Origin: an uncultured Lachnospiraceae bacterium | GTDB taxonomy: Bacteria; Bacillota; Clostridia; Lachnospirales; Lachnospiraceae | DNA length: 15,733 nt | Reading direction: 5' to 3' | Assembly (NCBI GenBank): GCA_946549155.1 | Contig: CAMNQN010000052.1 | Span: 1 to 15,733, forward strand | Shown: one piece after another, positions 7,481-13,134 of the stretch | How the letters are laid out: each line of letters starts with the position of its first letter | Numbering within the stretch: the first letter of the stretch is position 1 | Notes under the pieces: generated by a model | The model's database searches: none | The model's input: the letters and a program-made list of their open reading frames with translations, nothing else | What the model was told of the DNA's origin: nothing | Position numbers and translations under genes: made by a program

Positions 7481-8524
7481 TTACCCATTATAGCGACAAA
7501 CAGATTCTCTTACAAAGAGTTTTGTTTCAATCCGCAGCTTCTTCGTGCGCAGTTGTACATCTATATTTTCGCGGTTCTTTATAATCCCCATCAAGGTATC
7601 AATCGCCTCCACTGCAAAAGAGTATTTTGAGACATTTACAGTAGTCAATGGAGGATTGGTTACCTCACACATAGGTCTGTCATTATACCCCACAAGAGAA
7701 ATATCCTCCGGAATTCGATAGCCAAACTCCTGAAGCGCTTTCATGGCTCCTACCGCAATCGTATCATCATCTGTCACAAACGCAGTAGGCATCTTCGCTT
7801 TATTATCCAATATCTGCCGGAAATCCTGATAGCTTCCCTCCTCAAAATACCGCACCGTAAACACATATTCCGGTTTTAGCTCCAATCCGAAGGCCTCCAA
7901 CGCTTCACGATAACCTTTTTCCCGCTCCATAAAGCTGCTGATTCTGGTGATGCTTTTCAAATATCCAATTTCCCTGTGCCCCATCTGCACAAGATGCTCC
8001 ACCGCCTGAAAAGTTCCCATCTCGTTATTGATAGATATGGTGTTAATCGGGAGATTACTGAAATTATTATCCAAAACAATATAAGGGCTTCGGAATTCCC
8101 GAAAACATTCAATATCCTCCGGCTGCATCTCTGTAGCAAATATAATGGCGCCTTTCGTATCCAGGCTGTTCAGATACCGTATCTGCTCATTCAACGGCAG
8201 GCGAAGATCCACCGTAGAAAACAAAATATTATATCCGTAAGTCCTTGCTCTCTGCTCCAGGTTTTCCATTAATAGAAGGAAAAATGGATGTAAATCCAGG
8301 ATCTGTCCATGGCGCTTAAACACCACAAAGCACAGCTTATTATCATCCCTTTTTTCTTTTGGCTCCTCTTTTTTCAGTAAATGCGCGTAGCCCATCTTCT
8401 TTAGCTCTGCAATTACCCTGGTTCGTGTTTCATCAGAAACCCCCGGTTTATTATTAACAATCAAAGAAAACGCTGTCGGTGAAATACCAAAATATTTGGC
8501 TAATTCTTTATTTGTCATGTTCAT
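7481..8524 (-). CDS. LacI-family transcriptional repressor
   Basis: The 347-residue protein has an N-terminal helix-turn-helix of LacI type (TNKELAKYFGISPTAFSLIVNN, broken here as TNKELAKYFGIS then PTAFSLIVNN). A type 1 periplasmic-binding effector domain runs from about residue 65 to the end, with typical blocks PTAFVTDDDTIAVGAMKAL and DISLVGYNDRP. The open frame extends four codons upstream to a TTG, but GGAGG lies 5 bases before the ATG at 8524, so that start is used. The linker after KKMGY lacks the usual PNxxARxL hinge helix and reads AHLLKKEEPKEK. The gene has its own promoter and terminator and lies upstream of the importer operon on the same strand. It probably represses that operon and itself, with the imported compound as inducer. 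Confidence 0.92.
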   Translation of the reverse strand: MNMTNKELAKYFGISPTAFSLIVNNKPGVSDETRTRVIAELKKMGYAHLLKKEEPKEKRDDNKLCFVVFKRHGQILDLHPFFLLLMENLEQRARTYGYNILFSTVDLRLPLNEQIRYLNSLDTKGAIIFATEMQPEDIECFREFRSPYIVLDNNFSNLPINTISINNEMGTFQAVEHLVQMGHREIGYLKSITRISSFMEREKGYREALEAFGLELKPEYVFTVRYFEEGSYQDFRQILDNKAKMPTAFVTDDDTIAVGAMKALQEFGYRIPEDISLVGYNDRPMCEVTNPPLTTVNVSKYSFAVEAIDTLMGIIKNRENIDVQLRTKKLRIETKLFVRESVCRYNG

Positions 8525-8587
8525 TTTATCCTCCAATACAAGTAACAGTCTGGATTATATAAATATACTCGACATCATTACATCTGC

Positions 8588-8617
8588 ATTATAAAGTATT
8601 CTTTATCTAAATGTCAA
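8588..8617 (-). promoter_or_regulatory. Promoter of the repressor gene
   Basis: On the minus strand a consensus TTGACA (8612-8617) and a consensus TATAAT (8588-8593) are 18 bases apart. The start codon lies about 65 bases downstream of the -10 box. Confidence 0.75.
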
Positions 8618-8631
8618 CTAAATTCAGTAAA
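8617..8631. promoter_or_regulatory. Probable operator next to the repressor's own -35 box
   Basis: Read on the minus strand this is TTTACTGAATTTAGT. It abuts the TTGACA box and matches 14 of 15 bases of the site at 7096-7110. It contains the imperfect dyad ACTAAATTCAGT (8617-8628). This suggests autoregulation. Confidence 0.5.
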
Positions 8632-8921
8632 TTTTTCTTTTATTTTTAGTTCCGAGTTACCTCTTTTTGCTTTTTTACGCTCATTGCACTATAAGCATAT
8701 TAGATAACCTTTACAGGAGAGCAGTATTATAAACAGTAACAGTGCTTGGTGTCAATCCATTCCGTATTGGTATGTCCACTTTCAAAATTTTGATCTGAAA
8801 GGTAATTTTTCCTGTGGCAGCTGCAAGCTACAATACTTTATTTTACGTAAAATAGGGCTGGTACAAAGGGGCTGATGATTTTTGCTTACATACCTTGATA
8901 ATCGCCACGATAAGAAGTAGT

Positions 8922-8955
8922 AAAAAAGCTATCTCCTACGCCAATAGGGGATAGC
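8922..8955 (-). terminator. Rho-independent terminator without an intact gene upstream
   Basis: On the minus strand an 11-bp stem (8945-8955 with 8928-8938, one G-U pair) has a 6-base loop (8939-8944) and is followed by six T (8922-8927). It lies 25 bases after the stop codon of the decayed frame at 8981-9097, which suggests that frame is the tail of a former gene. Confidence 0.7.
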
Positions 8956-8980
8956 CTGTACAGCTCGTAAAATCACTATA

Positions 8981-9173
8981 TTAGTTTCCGGGAGCAATCA
9001 TCGGGTAGACCGATATCCTTTGATTGTTTCCAATTTGATTATAAATAATCTGTTTGCCATTTTTCTGTCCTTCGGAAACAGATAATTTCAGGCTTCCTCA
9101 TTTCTCCATTCGGGCAAATTATATGCTGAAGAATCCATTCAAATTTCCTTTTCCTACTTGATAATTCAAATGA
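8981..9173 (-). pseudogene. Possible frameshifted 3' remnant of an unrecognised gene
   Basis: Two overlapping minus-strand open stretches are in different frames. One at 9039-9173 (44 codons) contains RKRKFEWILQHIICPNGE. The other at 8981-9097 (38 codons) contains KNGKQIIYNQIGNNQRISVY and ends in a stop just before the terminator at 8922-8955. A single frameshift where they overlap would join them. No family is recognised and there is no convincing start, so this is a tentative call. Confidence 0.3.
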
Positions 9174-9259
9174 TTATAGCTCAATCCTACAATCGTATCA
9201 TTAAGCTTAACATGTGAAGCTTCTTTTATTCATTGGTGATTTTGTACAGTTTCTGCATT

Positions 9260-9290
9260 AAAAAATGGATATCTTCTCTCAAAGATATCC
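9260..9290 (-). terminator. Terminator behind the broken tRNA-Gln copy
   Basis: On the minus strand a 9-bp stem (9282-9290 with 9267-9275) is followed by a T-rich tail (9260-9266). It matches in sequence and position the terminator behind the intact tRNA-Gln (10434-10463), so the duplication covers more than the tRNA. Confidence 0.65.
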
Positions 9291-9301
9291 ACTCTCTCAA
9301 C

Positions 9302-9349
9302 CAGGGCTACCTGGATTCGAACCTGGAAATAACGGAGTCAGAGTCCGTT
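9302..9349 (-). pseudogene. Truncated tRNA-Gln (3' part only)
   Basis: This is the 3' part of a tRNA-Gln(CTG): anticodon arm, variable region, T arm, 3' acceptor strand and discriminator G. Over 9301-9349 it matches 10473-10521 of the intact gene and its flank at 47 of 49 bases. The 5' acceptor strand and D arm are absent. The change at 9312 creates a T-T mismatch in the T stem, so it cannot fold normally. The match ends 3 bases from the toxin gene's stop codon. Confidence 0.85.
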
Positions 9350-9352
9350 ATA

Positions 9353-9667
9353 TCAAGTCCACTTTTGCCTGTAATTTTCCAACTGATGAAAAATGCCGAG
9401 TACATAAACGAGATCTTCCTCAATGCGAAATACAATCACATAATCCATATCTGTCAGAACAGCCTCCTGATACCCTAGACGATTCAAATAAATATCCCTG
9501 CTTTTCGGAAACTGGTATGGGTTTTCTTCCAACCTTACATAAATTTTCTCAATCTCATCAAACAAATGCACTGCAGCCTGATCGTTCCTCAGACGGAAAA
9601 TCAGGTAATACACAAGATCATCCAGAAGTTTCTCAGCATGTTCCGTCACCCTTACCCTATAAGCCAT
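9353..9667 (-). CDS. RelE/ParE-family toxin
   Basis: The 104-residue protein begins MAYRVRVTEHAEKLLDDLVYYL and ends in a typical RelE/ParE core with strands YVIVFRIEEDLVYVLGIFH and an R/N-rich tail (LENYRQKW). The size is normal for the family. Members either cleave ribosome-bound mRNA (RelE-like) or inhibit gyrase (ParE-like), and the sequence alone does not decide. The start ATG overlaps the end of the antitoxin gene by 11 bases, the usual translationally coupled order of antitoxin then toxin. The stop codon lies 3 bases from the truncated tRNA-Gln, so the gene fills the left edge of the tRNA-flanked segment. Confidence 0.88.
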   Translation of the reverse strand: MAYRVRVTEHAEKLLDDLVYYLIFRLRNDQAAVHLFDEIEKIYVRLEENPYQFPKSRDIYLNRLGYQEAVLTDMDYVIVFRIEEDLVYVLGIFHQLENYRQKWT

Positions 9668-9914
9668 AGCGCTCCCTCATGGATGCAAGGGATATTCGGG
9701 CATCTTTCGTTTTTCCCTCTTTAATCTGTTTCTCCGAAAATTCAATATCCTTATACATTTTGAACTTCCTTCTGGACTGTTCAAAACTTTCCATACTCAT
9801 AATGACCATATCACCATATCCATTTTTCGTTATATAAATCGGTTCATCAGTACGATGGCACATATCGGAAATTTCGGATGTATTCTTTAAATCTTTAATT
9901 GGAATAATCTGCAT
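9657..9914 (-). CDS. Phd/YefM-family antitoxin
   Basis: The protein of about 85 residues begins MQIIPIKDLKNTSEISD and contains EPIYITKNGYGDMVIMSMESFE, the usual Phd/YefM DNA-binding fold. The charged C-terminal part (EFSEKQIKEGKTKDAR) would bind and neutralise the toxin. An ATG at 9923 is also in frame but lies only one base after the GGAGG. The ATG at 9914 has proper spacing and gives the standard N-terminus. It is expressed from a consensus promoter just upstream and overlaps the toxin gene by 11 bases. Antitoxins of this family usually repress their own promoter. Confidence 0.88.
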   Translation of the reverse strand: MQIIPIKDLKNTSEISDMCHRTDEPIYITKNGYGDMVIMSMESFEQSRRKFKMYKDIEFSEKQIKEGKTKDARISLASMRERYGL

Positions 9915-9933
9915 ATCCTGCATCCCTCCTTTT

Positions 9934-9973
9934 ATAATGGGTTAATTATACCATTATTCTACCATAATTTCAA
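9934..9973 (-). promoter_or_regulatory. Promoter and likely operator of the toxin-antitoxin pair
   Basis: On the minus strand TTGAAA (9968-9973) and TATAAT (9945-9950) are 17 bases apart. A direct repeat TACCATWAT occurs at 9949-9957 and 9960-9968, 11 bases or one helical turn apart. ATAATGG at 9934-9940 is an inverted copy of its core. This fits a repeated half-site for autoregulation by the antitoxin. Confidence 0.65.
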
Positions 9974-10027
9974 TCTTCAATACCATAAAGATTGTGTCAG
10001 GTAATCGTCGATTCCCAAATCAGAAAT

Positions 10028-10174
10028 TTAGTTTTTCATAAAATCTTGTATGGACATTATACTATTCTCCTGATTTGTTTCTGCTGCCCGTGAGCCAAAG
10101 AAACTTACTCTTTTTATAGGATATTTAGATATAATCGTTAACACTGCTTCTTTTATTCCCTCTTTCGTGATCAT
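10028..10174 (-). pseudogene. Truncated MntA-like nucleotidyltransferase (minimal nucleotidyltransferase fold)
   Basis: This 48-codon frame has a strong GGGAGGTGG ribosome binding site 5 bases before its ATG. The protein begins MITKEGIKEAVLTIISKYPI and continues KRVSFFGSRAAETNQENS, matching the start of minimal nucleotidyltransferases, where strand, GSRA and a later DxD hold the catalytic site. Here the frame shifts into SIMSIQDFMKN and stops before any DxD, so the catalytic Asp pair is lost. Such proteins are usually paired with HEPN toxins (MntA/HepT, type VII systems), and no HEPN gene is visible. It is most likely a broken relic of a second toxin-antitoxin locus, lying directly upstream of the intact pair. 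Confidence 0.65.
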
Positions 10175-10433
10175 TTATCCACCTCCCGTTATTCAGCCTG
10201 ATAAATAAAAGCCGCTTTTTCTTTCCTGATATTATTATACCGTTTTGCTTTTCAGGAAGCTTTACTACCTGTCTTGTTTCATTCCCCGATACAAAATCCC
10301 AGAATGTCTTTCAACACATGACAGATAACTCTGTTGCTCGCTTTACATCTCAACTAGCACGTTTTCTATAATAAAAGCATCCTGCGCAGTGATAGGTAAG
10401 AATCTCCCTGTTTTGAAAAACCAGAAATACAAC
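10175..10433. other. Decayed stretch between nucleotidyltransferase relic and tRNA-Gln
   Basis: No complete gene is visible. Minus-strand scraps read like protein (LPITAQDAFIIENVLVEM around 10340-10410) but are broken by stops. A TATAAT at about 10235-10245 on the minus strand could be the -10 box for the relic at 10028-10174, though no good -35 box is seen. Confidence 0.35.
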
Positions 10434-10463
10434 AAAAAAGGATATCTTCCTTTGAAGATACCC
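10434..10463 (-). terminator. Rho-independent terminator of tRNA-Gln, possibly bidirectional
   Basis: A 10-bp stem (10454-10463 with 10440-10449, one wobble) with a 4-base loop is followed on the minus strand by six T (10434-10439). It starts 10 bases after the tRNA 3' end. Six T also follow on the plus strand (10464-10469). Confidence 0.85.
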
Positions 10464-10473
10464 TTTTTTCAAC

Positions 10474-10545
10474 CAGGGCTACCAGGATTCGAACCTGGAA
10501 ATGACGGAGTCAGAGTCCGTTGCCTTACCGTTTGGCGATAGCCCT
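10474..10545 (-). tRNA. tRNA-Gln (anticodon CTG)
   Basis: The 72-base gene folds as a full cloverleaf. The acceptor stem pairs AGGGCTA with TAGCCCT, the D arm contains GGTAAGG, and the anticodon arm ACGGA/TCCGT has the loop CTCTGAC, giving anticodon CTG for CAG codons. The T arm is CCAGG-TTCGAAT-CCTGG, with a discriminator G. The 3' CCA is not encoded and must be added. A consensus promoter lies upstream and a terminator downstream. Its 3' half is duplicated at 9302-9349. Confidence 0.95.
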
Positions 10546-10565
10546 ATGTCTTAACGACAAGTGAT

Positions 10566-10594
10566 ATTATATCTGATGTTTCTCAATAATGCAA
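10566..10594 (-). promoter_or_regulatory. Promoter of tRNA-Gln
   Basis: On the minus strand TTGCAT (10589-10594) and TATAAT (10566-10571) are 17 bases apart, about 20 bases before the tRNA 5' end. Confidence 0.7.
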
Positions 10595-10699
10595 GCCCTA
10601 ATTTCATTTTTTTTAATTTCCATCAATTATATCGATATCCTGAAATTTTCTGAAATTTATTTTTTCTGTTTCCGTCCTTTTTTCCCGCATTTTCCACAT

Positions 10700-10818
10700 T
10701 TCCTCTTTGTTTTTTTTATTTTTCTGCTATACTAGTTATGGTATAAAAATCATCAGATCAGCAGTCCCGCCATTTTGCGGCTGCCGACTACTATCTACAT
10801 TATTCAAAGGAGCTTATT
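10700..10818 (+). promoter_or_regulatory. Promoter region and leader of the nicotinate phosphoribosyltransferase operon
   Basis: A -10-like TATACT lies at 10728-10733 behind a T-rich tract, with only a poor -35 candidate. The leader contains a bulged hairpin at 10761-10784 (4+4 bp). Its 13-base word GCCATTTTGCGGC (10769-10781) recurs in the operon's terminator at 13096-13108. The ribosome binding site AAAGGAG lies 8 bases before the start codon. No known riboswitch is recognised. The stretch 10595-10700 shows nothing beyond AT-rich sequence. Confidence 0.35.
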
Positions 10819-12279
10819 ATGAGTACCATGAATCTAACCCTTATGACAGATTTGTATGAGCTTACTATGATGCAGGGCTATTTTAAAACTAACTCTACAG
10901 AAACTGTTGTTTTCGATGTGTTTTATCGCAAAAACCCCTGTGACGGAGGCTACGCCATCGTGGCGGGCCTGGATCAGGTTATCGATTATATTAAAAATCT
11001 GCGCTTTTCCGAGGAGGACATCTCCTATTTAAGAAGCCTGAAAATTTTTGAGGAGGATTTCCTGGAGTATCTGAAGAACTTCCGTTTCACCGGCAGTCTT
11101 TACGCTATTCCGGAAGGCACTGTGGTGTTCCCCAAGGAGCCTCTTCTAAAGGTGATCGCTCCCATCATGGAAGCGCAGCTGGTGGAGACCGCCATCCTCA
11201 CCATCATTAACCATCAAAGCCTGATTGCCACCAAGGCCGCCCGTGTGGTTTATGCCGCCAAAGGCGACGGCATCATGGAATTTGGCCTGCGGCGTGCCCA
11301 GGGGCCGGATGCCGGTATCTACGGAGCGCGGGCAGCTGTCATCGGCGGCTGTATCGGCACCTCCAACGTGCTCACCGGCCAGCTCTTTGATGTGCCGGTC
11401 ATGGGCACCCATGCTCACAGCTGGATCATGAGCTTCCCGGACGAGTACACCGCATTTAAAGCCTACGCTAAGCTGTATCCGGGCGCCTGCACACTGCTGG
11501 TGGACACCTATGACACCCTGCGTTCCGGCGTTCCCAACGCCATCCGCGTATTTACCGAGATGCGGGAAGCAGGCATCCCTCTGAAAAATTACGGTATCCG
11601 CCTGGACAGCGGCGACCTGGCCTACATGTCCAAGCAGGCCAGAAAGCTTCTGGACGCTGCCGGTTTCGAGGACGCTAAGATCGCCGCTTCCAGCGACCTG
11701 GATGAGCATCTGATCTACAGCCTGAAGAATCAGGGCGCGGCCATCAATTCCTGGGGTGTGGGGACCAACCTGATCACCTCCAAGGACTGCCCGGCCTTTG
11801 GCGGTGTCTATAAGCTGGCTGCCATCCAGGATGAAAACGGAGCGTTTATTCCCAAGATCAAGCTTTCCGAAAACACGGAAAAAGTCACGAATCCGGGAAA
11901 TAAAACCGTCTACCGGATCTATGATAAGCAGCACCGCATGATCCGGGCCGATCTGATCGCGCTGGTGGGCGAAGATTATCCGCCCGAAAATGATATCCTC
12001 CTTTTCGATCCTGTGGAAACCTGGAAAAAGACCCGGATCAAAGGCGGCACCTACTTGCTGCGTGAGCTTTTGCTTCCTATTTTCCTGGATGGAGAATGCG
12101 TTTACGAATCCCCCTCCGTGATGGAGATTCGCGATTACTGCACGAAGGAGAAGGCTACGCTTTGGGATGAAACAAAACGTTTCTACAATCCCCATCAGGT
12201 CTATGTGGATCTGTCTGACAAACTGTACCGGATCAAAACATCCCTGCTGGAAGAAATGGGCAGAAAAGCGTTAAACTAA
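10819..12279 (+). CDS. pncB: Nicotinate phosphoribosyltransferase
   Basis: The 486-residue protein catalyses formation of nicotinate mononucleotide from nicotinate and PRPP, the entry step of the Preiss-Handler NAD salvage route in the cytoplasm. The N-terminus NLTLMTDLYELTMMQGYF is diagnostic, with the substrate loop VFDVFYRKNPCDGGYAI after it. GTHAHSW (196-202) supplies the His expected to be phosphorylated during the ATP-coupled cycle. RLDSGDLAYM (261-270) and GVGTNLITS with FGGVYKLA form the phosphoribosyl-binding side. The length fits the Gram-positive form, which is longer than the E. coli enzyme. A HAD hydrolase gene follows after 42 bases on the same transcript. Codon use is GC-richer than in the importer operon. 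Confidence 0.95.
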   Translation: MSTMNLTLMTDLYELTMMQGYFKTNSTETVVFDVFYRKNPCDGGYAIVAGLDQVIDYIKNLRFSEEDISYLRSLKIFEEDFLEYLKNFRFTGSLYAIPEGTVVFPKEPLLKVIAPIMEAQLVETAILTIINHQSLIATKAARVVYAAKGDGIMEFGLRRAQGPDAGIYGARAAVIGGCIGTSNVLTGQLFDVPVMGTHAHSWIMSFPDEYTAFKAYAKLYPGACTLLVDTYDTLRSGVPNAIRVFTEMREAGIPLKNYGIRLDSGDLAYMSKQARKLLDAAGFEDAKIAASSDLDEHLIYSLKNQGAAINSWGVGTNLITSKDCPAFGGVYKLAAIQDENGAFIPKIKLSENTEKVTNPGNKTVYRIYDKQHRMIRADLIALVGEDYPPENDILLFDPVETWKKTRIKGGTYLLRELLLPIFLDGECVYESPSVMEIRDYCTKEKATLWDETKRFYNPHQVYVDLSDKLYRIKTSLLEEMGRKALN

Positions 12280-12321
12280 CGTGGAAGCATCCGGGAACCG
12301 CAGAAAAACAGCGAGGATACT

Positions 12322-13047
12322 ATGCAAGCGATTATTTTTGACGTTGACGATACTCTTTACCATCGCCAGGATCCGTTTTCCCTGGCCTTTGACCGGCAGT
12401 TCCCGAACCTTTCCGGACTGGATCACAGCCGGCTGTTCAAAAGTTTTCTGAAATACGGGAATGCCCTGTTTGAGGATGCCATGGCCGGGCGGATCCCCAT
12501 GGAAGAAATGTACCGAAAACGGATTCAGTTAGCGCTGGCAGAGTATCAGGCCACGATCACAAATCAGGCGGCCCTGGATTTTCAGGCCGCGTATCTCTGG
12601 GAGCAGGAACATATCCGGCTGCATCCATCTTACCGGGAAATGCTGGACTGCTGTCTTGCGCATTCCATTTTCCTGGCCATCATCACCAACGGGCCCTCCA
12701 GGCACCAAAGAATGAAATACCGTGCACTGGGGCTGCCCCGGTGGATTCCGGAAGAGTCCGTCATTGCCTCCGGTGATATCGGTATCAACAAGCCCAATGT
12801 GGGAATTTTCCATGCCGCCGAAGAGAAATGGCGCCTCGATCTCTCCCGGACCCTTTATGTGGGAGACTCCTATGAGCACGATATCCTCAGCGCAAAATCC
12901 GCCGGCTGGCACACTCTGTGGCTGGACCGGAACCGCCGTTCCCTTACAGAAAATCATGGCGCGGCAGATTATATTGCCTTCACAGAGGAGGAATTGGGGG
13001 CCTGTATCAAAGAGCTGGTTTCCCCAAATCCTCCGGCCAGAATATAA
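12322..13047 (+). CDS. HAD-superfamily hydrolase
   Basis: The 241-residue protein is a haloacid dehalogenase-type phosphatase. Motif I is FDVDDTLY with nucleophile D7 and acid/base D9, motif II is IITNG with T122, motif III has K157 in NKPNVGIF, and motif IV is VGDSYEHD with D182 and D187. A helical cap lies between motifs I and II (about 15-105), as in subfamily I phosphatases of the YjjG/pyrimidine nucleotidase sort. It follows the nicotinate phosphoribosyltransferase gene by 42 bases with a GAGGA ribosome binding site. A role on a nucleotide or NAD-route phosphate is plausible from context only. Confidence 0.9.
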   Translation: MQAIIFDVDDTLYHRQDPFSLAFDRQFPNLSGLDHSRLFKSFLKYGNALFEDAMAGRIPMEEMYRKRIQLALAEYQATITNQAALDFQAAYLWEQEHIRLHPSYREMLDCCLAHSIFLAIITNGPSRHQRMKYRALGLPRWIPEESVIASGDIGINKPNVGIFHAAEEKWRLDLSRTLYVGDSYEHDILSAKSAGWHTLWLDRNRRSLTENHGAADYIAFTEEELGACIKELVSPNPPARI

Positions 13048-13118
13048 AAAACAAGGGGCTGCCGCAAAATAGCAGGATAGCAGTAACGCTCTCCTGCCAT
13101 TTTGCGGCAGCCCTTTGT
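13045..13118. terminator. Strong bidirectional terminator between convergent genes
   Basis: A 20-bp stem with one wobble pairs 13051-13070 with 13099-13118, with a 6-bp inner hairpin (13072-13077 with 13092-13097). T-rich tails follow on both strands (13115-13124 on plus; the A-run 13045-13050 on minus). It ends the HAD hydrolase transcript and that of the facing M28-like peptidase gene. Confidence 0.85.
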
Positions 13119-13134
13119 TTTAATTTCCCTTTTA

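Larger units (their letters stand above)
8640..9259. other. Gene-poor stretch with decayed coding scraps and a palindrome
   Basis: No complete gene is visible. On the minus strand an open stretch at 8711-8827 (38 codons) reads like protein (KITFQIKILKVDIP) but has no credible start. A perfect 16-base palindrome TATTTTACGTAAAATA lies at 8839-8854. Further scraps at 8981-9173 and a terminator at 8922-8955 are listed separately. The stretch fits erosion of former genes beside the tRNA-derived scar. Confidence 0.4.
9301..10521. mobile_element. Probable remnant of an element integrated at tRNA-Gln
   Basis: The segment is bounded by two direct copies of the tRNA-Gln 3' half, the right one completing an intact tRNA. 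That is the usual result of site-specific integration into a tRNA 3' end. The interior holds a toxin-antitoxin pair, a truncated nucleotidyltransferase gene and about 260 bases of decayed sequence. No integrase is present, so any original element has lost most of its content. A plain tandem tRNA duplication followed by insertion or deletion is the alternative. Confidence 0.5.

Noticed and set aside
10734..10818. Riboswitch in the leader of the nicotinate phosphoribosyltransferase operon
   Set aside because: Only one short bulged hairpin is visible, too small for a known NAD-related riboswitch.
11146..12195. Long open frame of 349 codons on the minus strand, antisense to the nicotinate phosphoribosyltransferase gene
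   Set aside because: It mirrors a clear conserved gene in GC-rich DNA, where stops are rare on the opposite strand. It has no recognisable domain.
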